DNA from: Paenibacillus glucanolyticus NBRC 15330
GTDB lineage: Bacteria; Bacillota; Bacilli; Paenibacillales; Paenibacillaceae
Direction of reading: 5' to 3'
NCBI RefSeq assembly: GCF_004000885.1
Contig: NZ_BIMC01000009.1
Span: forward strand, 149,691-213,690
Length of the DNA: 64,000 nt
This document shows positions 25,444-34,589 of the stretch, piece after piece. Within the stretch, counting starts at the first letter, position 1; each line of letters starts with the position of its first letter. Position numbers and translations under genes: made by a program. The notes below the pieces were generated by a model. The model was not told the origin of the DNA. It worked only from the letters and a program-made list of their open reading frames with translations, and made no database searches.

Positions 25444-26705
25444 TAGTCATCCCTCCCCTCAATATACTTCAGCTTGTACAGAAGCCAGATGAACGGTTCG
25501 TCCACCCGGATCGGGCTGACCACGCTCTGCAGCTTCTGATCCACAGGGTTGCTGCCTAAGGCAGACACGGCAAAATACGCTGTATTCGAAAAATATACAT
25601 CCATTGTGCCTTTGAACGGACGGTCGACCTTCTCGATAAAGCGGCGAATCTCGCCATCGATATTTTCAAACTCGGTCATGTTCAAATGCTTGCGGTGAAC
25701 CATATTGTTGAATATGTTACTGTTCAGCTTCACATATTCGCCATCCTCATCCTTGAGCGCATGAAGCATATCGCTCTTGGTCAGGACGACAGCTGTCGGA
25801 ATATCCGTTTTGCCCTTGTCCTCATAAGCAATGAAATCACCGAACATAGTCAGGACAACATCGCGAGGTTCATCGTACTGGGATACCCATTCGCCTGGCT
25901 GATCACCGAACTTCAAACGGATTTTCTCCCGAATGGAGCGAATCTGGAGCGGATCGACCATAAACAGAATGCCCGCGGAGTTCTTGATATGCTGTCCATG
26001 AAGTCCCAGGTAGTCCTCGTCCACCATGCCTTCACCCGCCACGTCAAAAAATACAAGCGTTAACGGCGGCTTCGATTCATCCTTGAACACGAATTGAAAT
26101 ATAAAAGGCTCCTGCATCTTCTCCTTCTGAGTAGACGCCAGCAAATCTCCGCGTTCAAACAACGGTTCCTCATATCCGGTGCGGAACTTGCGGCTGATCT
26201 CCGCATTCAGCGGCATACAGGCCGCATCGAAGTGATCCGCCGTCGTATGCTGCAATGTATGGATCAGCGAAGTCATATACACCGACTTGCCCACTTGGGA
26301 TGCACCGATAATCGAGATAATGTTGCTCGGTACCTTCCCTGCGGTCACAGGCAGCTCATTATGGCATTTCGGGCATAAGCGTCTGCGTGTGACGACACCG
26401 TAGCGGTCGTTCAATCCAACCAGCACATGATCCGAATAAATGTGATGTTCCTCCGGTATGTCGCTTGGCCGGATGATAGCCTCAATATCATAGACCGAAT
26501 CCAGCCCAAAGCGTTCGCGGTAACGATTCAGCTCGTCGTCTTCCCCAAGCGCATAATCCTCGTCGTCCTCACGGTCGTGGGCAGCCCGGAAGACAACCTC
26601 CTTCGGCGTGAACTTACTGAAACAGTAAGGGCACACAATATCATAAAACAGCGGCCTTGGCTCCGGCTCCGGCTTCTTCTTGAAAATATCAAAAATGCCC
26701 ATCAT
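25443..26705 (-). CDS. P-loop GTPase with Cys-pair zinc-binding insert (DO-GTPase2-like)
   Basis: A 420-residue soluble GTPase. Two cysteine pairs (C25/C28 and C111/C114) could form a split zinc ribbon before the G domain. Walker A is GASQVGKS (134-141), the Walker B/G3 region is VFFDVAGEG with D221, and G4 is TKSD (309-312). The pattern fits the prokaryotic double-GTPase 2 group of TRAFAC-type GTPases. GGGAGGTACAA precedes tandem ATGs. It is coupled to the GAP1-like gene downstream and lies in an operon with tubulin-like and vWA genes. It is likely a nucleotide-dependent switch; the process it controls is unknown. Confidence 0.85.
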   Translation of the reverse strand: MMGIFDIFKKKPEPEPRPLFYDIVCPYCFSKFTPKEVVFRAAHDREDDEDYALGEDDELNRYRERFGLDSVYDIEAIIRPSDIPEEHHIYSDHVLVGLNDRYGVVTRRRLCPKCHNELPVTAGKVPSNIISIIGASQVGKSVYMTSLIHTLQHTTADHFDAACMPLNAEISRKFRTGYEEPLFERGDLLASTQKEKMQEPFIFQFVFKDESKPPLTLVFFDVAGEGMVDEDYLGLHGQHIKNSAGILFMVDPLQIRSIREKIRLKFGDQPGEWVSQYDEPRDVVLTMFGDFIAYEDKGKTDIPTAVVLTKSDMLHALKDEDGEYVKLNSNIFNNMVHRKHLNMTEFENIDGEIRRFIEKVDRPFKGTMDVYFSNTAYFAVSALGSNPVDQKLQSVVSPIRVDEPFIWLLYKLKYIEGRDD

Positions 26706-26778
26706 TTGTACCTCCCTCTAAACCTCTGGATTGCATGGACGCTTTCGTTGTTGTCACTGTGTTCTATCTCTGCTCTCT

Positions 26779-27420
26779 CTATCTATACACCAGCTCATAC
26801 CGTTGTCCATACTTCTTCCCGTCCGTAAAAAACAGGCGTACATAATCGTTCTTACCGACCTCAATGACGGGCAGTACATTCCGTCCGGCCGCAAAATCCG
26901 TAACGAACGGGTACAATATCCCGTCTTCCTTGTTCACCGGATATGCTCCCTCTTTCTTCACATAGCAGAGAGCCTCCTTCGGTACAGGCACTTCGGCTGT
27001 AACCTGAATTTCAATCGTTTTATAGGATTGCAGCCAGCGGCTTTTTTCGCGAATGGAGTATACCAGCATGGCTTTACCGGTGCTGAACTGAATGCAGTTC
27101 GCTTCATCGGGCTGTGTGATCAAAGTGGTCTCCCCGTTTTCAGAAGAGAAGGCATACACCGTATATGAGATCTGCCCAACACCATCCACACGATCCCGAT
27201 AACCATTATTCGCCTTGTATTCGTCTCTGGTATACAAGCGCAGGCTGCCAAGATGCGGATCTCCATTCGATGCGGCGAATTCGTCATCCATCACACGTTG
27301 AATGTATACCGCTTGAAGACCAGGCGGCCAGTTCCAGCGAATCGTGCAGAAACCTTCGTCCAATTGATGGCTTAATCCCTGAATAACCCAATCTCCGGGC
27401 TCCGCATTTTTATACTGCAT
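26779..27420 (-). CDS. Conserved hypothetical protein of the vWA/GTPase operon
   Basis: About 213 residues, soluble, without signal peptide or membrane segment. It is rich in beta-type alternation and aromatic residues (GFCTIRWNWPPGLQAVYIQR; YVRLFFTDGKKYGQRYELVY), suggesting one or two beta-sandwich domains. I do not recognise the family. ATG at 27420 was chosen because AGGGGG lies 8-9 bases upstream and the upstream vWA gene stops 16 bases before. The longer frame overlaps that gene. A 73-base gap separates it from the GTPase gene. Confidence 0.75.
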   Translation of the reverse strand: MQYKNAEPGDWVIQGLSHQLDEGFCTIRWNWPPGLQAVYIQRVMDDEFAASNGDPHLGSLRLYTRDEYKANNGYRDRVDGVGQISYTVYAFSSENGETTLITQPDEANCIQFSTGKAMLVYSIREKSRWLQSYKTIEIQVTAEVPVPKEALCYVKKEGAYPVNKEDGILYPFVTDFAAGRNVLPVIEVGKNDYVRLFFTDGKKYGQRYELVYR

Positions 27421-27436
27421 ATCGAACGCCCCCTGC

Positions 27437-28702
27437 TTAAAATCCTCGGCTTGTCGAATCATTCGGCCGTTGTCCACGTCCTGTTCGGCCCGGCCGCTGC
27501 GTGCCGCCAGTTAACCTGCCGTTCTCCTTGACAGGTATCACCAGCGTGAACAAGGTCATCATACCTGCGAGGATGAAGCATGCCAAGAGACGCACACTGG
27601 CATCTCTGACTTCTCCCCCGGAGAGGCCAAATTCCAGAACAACGCCCGCCAGTAAGCCCGATACCGCACCGCCTATGCTAAAACTGCGCGCGAGATAACG
27701 GTTGTCAAACACCAGGCCGAGCGCCAGACCCATGGCAGTGCCAATGAGCAGCATCGCAGCAATTCTTCCGATCTGATAATAAACGCTGTCTTCCATAGCG
27801 CCCGTTCGCTTCGTCAACAGCGAACGGTCCCCGACATCATCATAAATTTTCTGAAAAACAAAAGACAAGTCTGCCGCATTCTGCACATCGTAATATTGCC
27901 CGCCCGTCTCGGCTGCAATCGTTTGAAGCAGATTGGCACCATCCTTATACACGAGGCTAAGGCCAATCGTATTCACCGCGATTTGCTGCTGCTTGTAGTC
28001 CGCAAGCACACGATCATGGTCGGTTTCGCTAAATCCGTCTGACAGCATAATGACCATGGCGCTTCGCCCCGCATCCTGGCTTTCCTGAATATGCGACATG
28101 GTATCCTCAAGCGCGAGACTAATGTCCGTACCGCCGTCAGTTGTTGCCAAACCGTCGATTTCCGCCATGATCTCATCCTTGATTTCCTGGTTCTTCACAC
28201 GGGTAAATGGCTGCAGTAACGTTGTTGCATGATCAAACACGATCACCGATACCCTGTTATCCCGATCCATGCGGTTGATCAGATTTTTGGCTGCTGTATA
28301 GCGATCCTGATTCGGGTCGGTATCCTTCATGCTGCCGGAATTGTCTATGACCAGAACAACGTCCTTCACGGGCTTGGCGCTGCCCGGGTTCAGCTGGTAC
28401 ACCCACTCAAACAGCAGGCCAAGCAGGAACAGTGCCACCAAAGTGGATGGAATCAGCAGCTTCCACGATGTGCCCGTGTATCGCTGTCTCCAGGAGCTCC
28501 CGCTCAAACGGGGGGAGATCAATTCTGCGATTAAGCAGGCCAAGCCGATGCAGAAGGCCAGAATCCCGAAATAGATTCCCGTAACCACAATAACGGGAAG
28601 CCCTGTTCCCCACTGGCGGAGCAGAAATTCCCCAATGGCAAATCCAATTCCCCCGCCGACCAGACTCAACAGCAGCAGGAGAGGGTTTATTTTTCGTTGC
28701 AC
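27437..28702 (-). CDS. Multi-spanning membrane protein with vWA domain
   Basis: A 421-residue protein. Three hydrophobic segments lie in the first 110 residues, then a von Willebrand A domain (about 113-300) with the complete MIDAS start VVLVIDNSGSMKDTD (DxSxS) and a downstream IMLSDGFS. Three more membrane segments follow (about 315-395) and a basic tail. Three segments before the vWA domain place it outside if the N-terminus is inside. The start appears to be a GTG with a weak upstream site. It is the second vWA protein of the locus, so two metal-dependent adhesion domains may contact the same ligand or each other. Confidence 0.85.
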   Translation of the reverse strand: MQRKINPLLLLLSLVGGGIGFAIGEFLLRQWGTGLPVIVVTGIYFGILAFCIGLACLIAELISPRLSGSSWRQRYTGTSWKLLIPSTLVALFLLGLLFEWVYQLNPGSAKPVKDVVLVIDNSGSMKDTDPNQDRYTAAKNLINRMDRDNRVSVIVFDHATTLLQPFTRVKNQEIKDEIMAEIDGLATTDGGTDISLALEDTMSHIQESQDAGRSAMVIMLSDGFSETDHDRVLADYKQQQIAVNTIGLSLVYKDGANLLQTIAAETGGQYYDVQNAADLSFVFQKIYDDVGDRSLLTKRTGAMEDSVYYQIGRIAAMLLIGTAMGLALGLVFDNRYLARSFSIGGAVSGLLAGVVLEFGLSGGEVRDASVRLLACFILAGMMTLFTLVIPVKENGRLTGGTQRPGRTGRGQRPNDSTSRGF

Positions 28703-28739
28703 AATACGCGCCTACTCTCTTTATCAGAATCTAAGAACG

Positions 28740-31124
28740 CTAGCGCAGCTCCGGGAGCAGCGCCGGTTCCATTCCATGAAATTCATAACCGTTCGCCGTA
28801 TAGGTTTCGTAGTAAGCTCTGCCATTCCGGTAATACATCAGATCCTCCAGATGGAAGCCCCCCATCAGATTCAGCTTCTCGACCCCGCTGGAGCGCTTCT
28901 CATGCACGATGCCAAGCTTGTATACTCGTAATGCTTCATCCGCACGGATGGCGTAGCGAACGAATTCGCTGTCGGCATCGCCGAAGAAATATTTCTCTTC
29001 ATATCGATGCTCCTGCGTATAGTCCAGCAGCCTGACCAAAGTAACGGAGTTCTCCTCCAGCATCCGGTAGAGCACCTTAAACAAATCTTCCTTGGCAAGC
29101 ACCTGCTTGTTATGATACTCGATGGTTACGTTCGCCCGGCGCAGCAGCTCCTCCTCGAAGGTCTGCACAAACGGCTCTGCCGTCAATAAATCCCTTAGAC
29201 AGACTCGAATCATATTGGCCAGGATCGGCTCCGTACCTTCGTGAGTGAGAACGGATAAATTGCCGACATAGCGATCCTCGAAGAATACAGCCGCGCCGCG
29301 CTTACTTTCCAGCTCCAGCATCAGCTCCTCGGTCACCAGGCCATAATACTCCATCAAGTTCTGACCGATATAATCGTCTGCCGTGCGGATACTGGACTGA
29401 GCTGCTTCCAGCAATTCTGCTTCCAACTGGTCCAGCATGCTCGCTTGCTGCTTGTAATGCCGGTGAATCTGCTCAAGCTCCGCCTCATATAACCTGTACA
29501 GCGCAAGTTCGGTCTCCAGAAGCAGCAGCTCATACCTGCGATGATAAATCTCGCCTACAAAAAAACGAATGAACTGGCGCACATTCTGTTTATCCCGAAA
29601 GGGCAGTTTCTTGAAGGGCTGGGTTTCCACGCTTTCTTCATAATAGCGGGTTAGTCCTTCCTGCTCCGTCTTCAGCAGGCTGCCGAGATCCCGGATTCGG
29701 GAACGGACCGCTTCGAGCAGGATCCCCGCTCCACCCTTGTCGCTTGTCCACTCCACGATTTGATAACAGCCGATATGCGGATGTGTGGACAACGAGCGGC
29801 GAAGGGCAGCGTGTACTTCTTCGGCTGTGCTCGTATCCCTTAGTCTCTTCTGGACCTCCAGCTCATAATTGCTATGGAAAAACTGCTGGCAGCCTTCTCC
29901 GAACAGTGCCTCTTCGGCCTCGCGGATATTCATCCGCTTCAGTCCGGCATAACTGACAGGATGGGACATCATGCCTTTCAGTCCGTCCAGATGTTCGACA
30001 TTCGGGAGCATCCGGTTCGCTCTAGCCGTTACGGCTTCCGGGTCGAGGCCGAAGTAAGTCAGGCATTCCTGTACCTCCGGTTCAGGTCCGGTCTTCATGC
30101 GCTGGAGAAGTCCCCGGCAGAGATGATAGAGGACCGTTAAGGCAATCGGCTCGTTCGGCCTTTTTACCCGGGCAAAGCCAGCCGAGACAAAGCCTTGGCG
30201 ACCGGATTCGGTCATGATGTTGCTTTTGAAGGATGTATTGTTGTAAACGCCTCTCATCCCGTCATATGCCTCGTCCTTCTGCTTCCGATTCTTAAGCAAG
30301 CCGAGATGACAGATGATATCATAGATATCCTGCATGCCGGAGTAACCGGAGATGCCCCGCTCATTCTTATCGGACAGCACGTAGACCAGATCAAACAACG
30401 GAGAAGCCGGGTGAACGACCGGGATGCTCAGTCCATCCTCCGTCATTTGAAGCGGTGCGGAGAAGCTGTAATCCCGGCTCTGCATCAACTCAAGCTCCCG
30501 TAAGAAGGCGACCCCCACGGAGCTCGCATAGCCATAGGTTTCAATCTGCTCCCTCTCATTGATTAGCGCGTACAAATCCATCTGCACCGATTTGAACGAC
30601 TGATTGAAGATGGATTCTGCCAGCAATGAAATTTCCGGGATAAATACATTAAACGGGTCATCGACCCGTGTAATGATAGACAGATGGACCCGGTCAAAAG
30701 ACGAATAACTGCGTCCATAATCTGAAATATGGTGGCTCAACTTCCGAATGGCTTTATTTAACCCAGACAGGGGGCCCCGTTCTTGATAGAACGCCTGATA
30801 CAGCTCTTTGCGCAAGGACTTGGACGCACCGTCTGCCACCGGCAGATCCAGTTGATAACTGTGAAGACGATTGGAGGATTCGGAGCCTTTCGGCCCCGGC
30901 CTGCCGCCACGGTCTGTTCCCACATGAAAATAGATGACGCTAGCGCTGTTGTCCCATTTGCGGTCATGAATCTCCATGATCGGTTCGATGGCTGCCGCCG
31001 TCATATCACCGATGAACAAGTATACCTCCGGGTAGTGGATGCTGCTCTGATCATCCTCCATCAAGGTAAGCTGCTCTTCCGACTTGGCATAACCGGCAGC
31101 ATACTGGCGAAGAATTTCCCTCAT
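28740..31124 (-). CDS. Unrecognised 794-residue protein of the tubulin-like operon
   Basis: No signal peptide or membrane segment is seen, so it should be cytoplasmic. An N-terminal alpha/beta part (YPEVYLFIGDMTAAAIEPIM; FNVFIPEISLLAESIFNQSF) is followed by a long helical part. The region around residues 530-600 (LLLLETELALYRLYEAELEQ) looks coiled-coil. I do not recognise the family. Its size, position 3 bases after the tubulin-like gene, and Rossmann-like first half raise the possibility that it is a divergent relative or partner of that protein, which is inference. Confidence 0.75.
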   Translation of the reverse strand: MREILRQYAAGYAKSEEQLTLMEDDQSSIHYPEVYLFIGDMTAAAIEPIMEIHDRKWDNSASVIYFHVGTDRGGRPGPKGSESSNRLHSYQLDLPVADGASKSLRKELYQAFYQERGPLSGLNKAIRKLSHHISDYGRSYSSFDRVHLSIITRVDDPFNVFIPEISLLAESIFNQSFKSVQMDLYALINEREQIETYGYASSVGVAFLRELELMQSRDYSFSAPLQMTEDGLSIPVVHPASPLFDLVYVLSDKNERGISGYSGMQDIYDIICHLGLLKNRKQKDEAYDGMRGVYNNTSFKSNIMTESGRQGFVSAGFARVKRPNEPIALTVLYHLCRGLLQRMKTGPEPEVQECLTYFGLDPEAVTARANRMLPNVEHLDGLKGMMSHPVSYAGLKRMNIREAEEALFGEGCQQFFHSNYELEVQKRLRDTSTAEEVHAALRRSLSTHPHIGCYQIVEWTSDKGGAGILLEAVRSRIRDLGSLLKTEQEGLTRYYEESVETQPFKKLPFRDKQNVRQFIRFFVGEIYHRRYELLLLETELALYRLYEAELEQIHRHYKQQASMLDQLEAELLEAAQSSIRTADDYIGQNLMEYYGLVTEELMLELESKRGAAVFFEDRYVGNLSVLTHEGTEPILANMIRVCLRDLLTAEPFVQTFEEELLRRANVTIEYHNKQVLAKEDLFKVLYRMLEENSVTLVRLLDYTQEHRYEEKYFFGDADSEFVRYAIRADEALRVYKLGIVHEKRSSGVEKLNLMGGFHLEDLMYYRNGRAYYETYTANGYEFHGMEPALLPELR

Positions 31125-31127
31125 CGT

Positions 31128-34100
31128 CTATTTCAACCTTCTTCGAATGTCGTTTAATTTGGAGGATACCTGTCGGTAGAACTGGTACCGCTCTTCGCCG
31201 TCCGCTAGCTCCACCTTCTCGTATTCCAACCGGTCGCGCGTCTCCAGGAAACGCTCAGCCAATTCCTCCAGCTTACCGAGCAGCGGCGTAATATCTTCGG
31301 AAGCGGTCAGCTCCTGATCCCGGCGGGAAGATTTGCGCAGCAGCGTGCTCCGGCTTTTCTCATCCAGCTGGCGGAAATGCTTGTAGACTTCATACTCCAC
31401 GTCATTCACGCTTTTCAGCAGATTGGCAAACGGCTCCCAGGAATCCTCTTCCGGATCGCGGTCATAGACGAACAGCGCACCCTTCTTGGTAATGGTCCCG
31501 GTATACATTGCCTCGATAAATTGATCCAGCCATTTCTCCTCATTCTGATTGTCGCTGATCAAGAGCTCGAACGCCGAGATTTTGGCGGCAATGGCGGCAT
31601 ACTTCTTCAACTCTTCACGCACGCTGCGAATCATTTCCGGTGAACGGATCAAATTCTCTTTAGCCATATCCTCATTGATGCTGTTGAAGATATCCTTGGA
31701 CCCCACCGGCTCGAGGCCTTCGTTCATCAGCCGCTTCAGCTCCGTCCAGGCCCGCTTCACTTCGCCCAGATTAGGCTTAGGCGTGTCCAGCTGAAGATCA
31801 TAGGCACGAAGCAGCTCGCTGAGATCAAATGGCTTCGTGAACACAACCGCATAACGGCTGCTTGTATTCTGGTCCACATCCTTCTCCATGATAACTTTAT
31901 ACGTAAGTGCCTGGTTGAATTCTGCACGAACCCGGGCGTTATAATCCTGAACCCGCGGGTTGATATAAGTATCGCCCCAGGACTTCTCAGGAATCGGCGA
32001 AGGCAGGTAGGTCCAATTGTTGCGGTCTGTCTGCACCAAATGACGCCCTACGCCTTCCTTGTCCATGATGGTGCGTTCGTAACTCTCCTCATAAACCTTA
32101 AGCGGCGTGTAAACGAACAGCGGCACACCGTTCTTTGTATTCAACCAGAATATCCGATTCTTCACTTCACTTTCCTTCACCGTGAAATGGGATTTACCCA
32201 CCGAATTGTTCTGGTAATTGCGAATGCCCTTCAGAATGCTTGGCGCTTGCACAGGCACGGACACAAAGCCCCAGGATGGGAAGTACAAATTGCCCGCGCT
32301 GTTGCTCAGATGGAAGACCGGCACGGCTTCATCATCCAGCTTGCTGGCGATGTTGCGCTCGACGAACTTTTCGATGGAATCCTCCTGCCCGAATTTCATG
32401 GTCAGGAAGTCCTCCATCGAGCGGGTGATCAAATCGCCGAATTTGTCCGTCAGAAACTCGGAGATGGATCTGACGATATCAATCTCCTGCTCCCGTGTCC
32501 AACGATTGGCATGGCTCAGCAGTTCCTGTGCGAAATCCCGGATGAGATCGTCCACATCTTTTTGATCCATGATCTTATTGATCACATCGGAGATGTCGGG
32601 CACGCTGACCAAGTTCCAGTAATACGTCTTGTTCCCTTTATGATCCTGCTGTTCATCACCGTTGACAAGGATGTCCCCGTTCTTGGCAAATATGGAGTTC
32701 AGCGCGTTCAGAATTTCGGTATATACGCTATAAATCCGGTTATTCTCCTGGTTGAGCAGATCGTATAAATCCTCATAGAATTCAATCATCTGCTCGGTGC
32801 GTTCCACATCGGCTTCCAGCCAGTATTCATTGATCTTTGCTTCAATATAGATGTTCTTCTTCTTATCCTTCGAGACAAAAGCACTCTTCGCATCGCCCAG
32901 GCGTTCGATCGCCTGTTCTCTGGCCGACTCGATATCGCGGGGAATGCGGGTCAGGTTCTCCCGGAGCGTTTCGATGTAAGACAGCAGCATCTTCAGCAGG
33001 CTGAAGCCCTTCTCCGTATAAATCAGACGGGATACATAGAACGGTCCTTGCTGCGGATGCAGGAACATCCGGCGGATTTGGTCGCTGAATTGATCCACGA
33101 TCTCGCCTGGAAGCTGCTTCTTCGCTTTGATGTATTCCTCACGGGCTCTGGCGAGAAAATTCTGCTCCAGCTCCGTATCCATATTAATGACCTGATTCTT
33201 CACCACATTGGCATAGCTGAGCCGCTCGCTGTTCTGATACCCGGGCAGCGGCTCCGGTACGCGGGACTCGAAATTCTTCGTCATCGAGTCCAGGTCGATG
33301 CCCAGCTTACTTGCAAACTTCTCAACATCCTCCTGGCTTGGCGCTTTCTCGAACATGGTTTGCATTTTGCCAAATACGCGGTATGCCAGATAGGTGGTCA
33401 TCTCCTCGATAGGCAGCACGGCCGAGGATGCTCCGATAATGTTGTAATCGTAATTGGCAGGATAGGCTTTGTTCATCTGGGCAATGTTGGTTCGGATGTT
33501 GCTGATATAATCATGGATTGCAAACTCTTCTCCGGACTGCTTTTCCTCGCTGGCCATGAAGTTCGTGATATTCTCGGCGGTGACATTCATGCAGTAATCA
33601 TAGGCGTTCTCCAGCAGTTTGCCCTCCGTATTGGTAGCAGAGATGAGATGGCACAGATTAAACGGAGGCAGCGGCGAATTCACGTTCAGAATGCTGCCGT
33701 ACTGCTGCTTGAACCGCTCGCCTCTGGCATCCACGTTCATCCAGTAGTCAAGCTCCTTTAGCGCCGCATATCCGTTCTTCTTGATGTACTCGCGCGTGTG
33801 CTCGCTCAAGCTTTTGTTAGCCAGATTGATATCCGGCGTAAACAGATAACCGAGTGTGTTCACGCGGTCAATCCCCGCAGAGCCGTGATCGCGCTCAATA
33901 ATGCCGCGGACGATATAAGCAATATCAAGGAAGCAGCCGCTGCCTGTCCCGCCGGACAATCCGGTCAACAGGAAGACCATCAGCTTTTTGTTGGTGCCAA
34001 CCGATAATGTCTTAATCTTCTTATCGATCGCTTGCACCACCTGGGTGATTTTCGTAAACAGAAGCAAGCGGCCGGCCTGACGGACACCGGCTGCCCCGTT

Positions 34101-34517
34101 CATTCCATCGGTAATGCTTAGCTCCGGCGACAGCCAATCCGTAATGTATGGCTCCAGGATGCTGCGATTCTGAAGGAGCCCTCCAATCTCCGCATTCGAG
34201 AGAAGCACGAATTCATTGATCGGATCAAGCCCTATTCCCTTATAGCGTTTATTCTTATCCTGTTCGTTGGTCTCAAAAGCCAGAAACTCCACATTGTCCG
34301 GCTTGTCCATTCTTTTCTTGGACAAGGGATCCTCCGGCAGCTTAAACCGGCGGTTAATCTGATATTTCAGGCGCAGCAGCGCATCGATCCCCGTGCCTCC
34401 AAGTCCAATGATGAGAATCGGGTTGTCGATGGTATCCACTCGTATTTTCTCACTGACAATCCCGCCTCCGAGTGAAACGTCAAGCTGTTGTATATGTTCT
34501 CTAACTACCGGTTTCAT
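31128..34517 (-). CDS. Tubulin-like GTPase-fold protein (Tubulin_2 type)
   Basis: From the ATG at 34517 (AGGAGGGG 4 bases upstream) the product has 1129 residues. The first 300 carry two glycine loops of the tubulin/FtsZ fold: LIIGLGGTG at 35-43 and the signature SGGTGSG at 188-194, in the strand context LMVFLLTGLSGGTGSG. NEQDKNK lies between them. The remaining 800 residues are mostly helical and much longer than FtsZ or tubulin. It fits the bacterial Tubulin_2 family of large tubulin-like proteins of unknown role. It follows the first vWA gene, and all its neighbours are also linked to this locus. GTP binding is expected; polymerisation is untested. Confidence 0.88.
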   Translation of the reverse strand: MKPVVREHIQQLDVSLGGGIVSEKIRVDTIDNPILIIGLGGTGIDALLRLKYQINRRFKLPEDPLSKKRMDKPDNVEFLAFETNEQDKNKRYKGIGLDPINEFVLLSNAEIGGLLQNRSILEPYITDWLSPELSITDGMNGAAGVRQAGRLLLFTKITQVVQAIDKKIKTLSVGTNKKLMVFLLTGLSGGTGSGCFLDIAYIVRGIIERDHGSAGIDRVNTLGYLFTPDINLANKSLSEHTREYIKKNGYAALKELDYWMNVDARGERFKQQYGSILNVNSPLPPFNLCHLISATNTEGKLLENAYDYCMNVTAENITNFMASEEKQSGEEFAIHDYISNIRTNIAQMNKAYPANYDYNIIGASSAVLPIEEMTTYLAYRVFGKMQTMFEKAPSQEDVEKFASKLGIDLDSMTKNFESRVPEPLPGYQNSERLSYANVVKNQVINMDTELEQNFLARAREEYIKAKKQLPGEIVDQFSDQIRRMFLHPQQGPFYVSRLIYTEKGFSLLKMLLSYIETLRENLTRIPRDIESAREQAIERLGDAKSAFVSKDKKKNIYIEAKINEYWLEADVERTEQMIEFYEDLYDLLNQENNRIYSVYTEILNALNSIFAKNGDILVNGDEQQDHKGNKTYYWNLVSVPDISDVINKIMDQKDVDDLIRDFAQELLSHANRWTREQEIDIVRSISEFLTDKFGDLITRSMEDFLTMKFGQEDSIEKFVERNIASKLDDEAVPVFHLSNSAGNLYFPSWGFVSVPVQAPSILKGIRNYQNNSVGKSHFTVKESEVKNRIFWLNTKNGVPLFVYTPLKVYEESYERTIMDKEGVGRHLVQTDRNNWTYLPSPIPEKSWGDTYINPRVQDYNARVRAEFNQALTYKVIMEKDVDQNTSSRYAVVFTKPFDLSELLRAYDLQLDTPKPNLGEVKRAWTELKRLMNEGLEPVGSKDIFNSINEDMAKENLIRSPEMIRSVREELKKYAAIAAKISAFELLISDNQNEEKWLDQFIEAMYTGTITKKGALFVYDRDPEEDSWEPFANLLKSVNDVEYEVYKHFRQLDEKSRSTLLRKSSRRDQELTASEDITPLLGKLEELAERFLETRDRLEYEKVELADGEERYQFYRQVSSKLNDIRRRLK

Positions 34518-34589
34518 AATTTCCCCTCCTGATAGGTCATGGCTTAAGAGGTTGTTCAAAAAGTCCGCTTTTGATCATGAACACGCACT

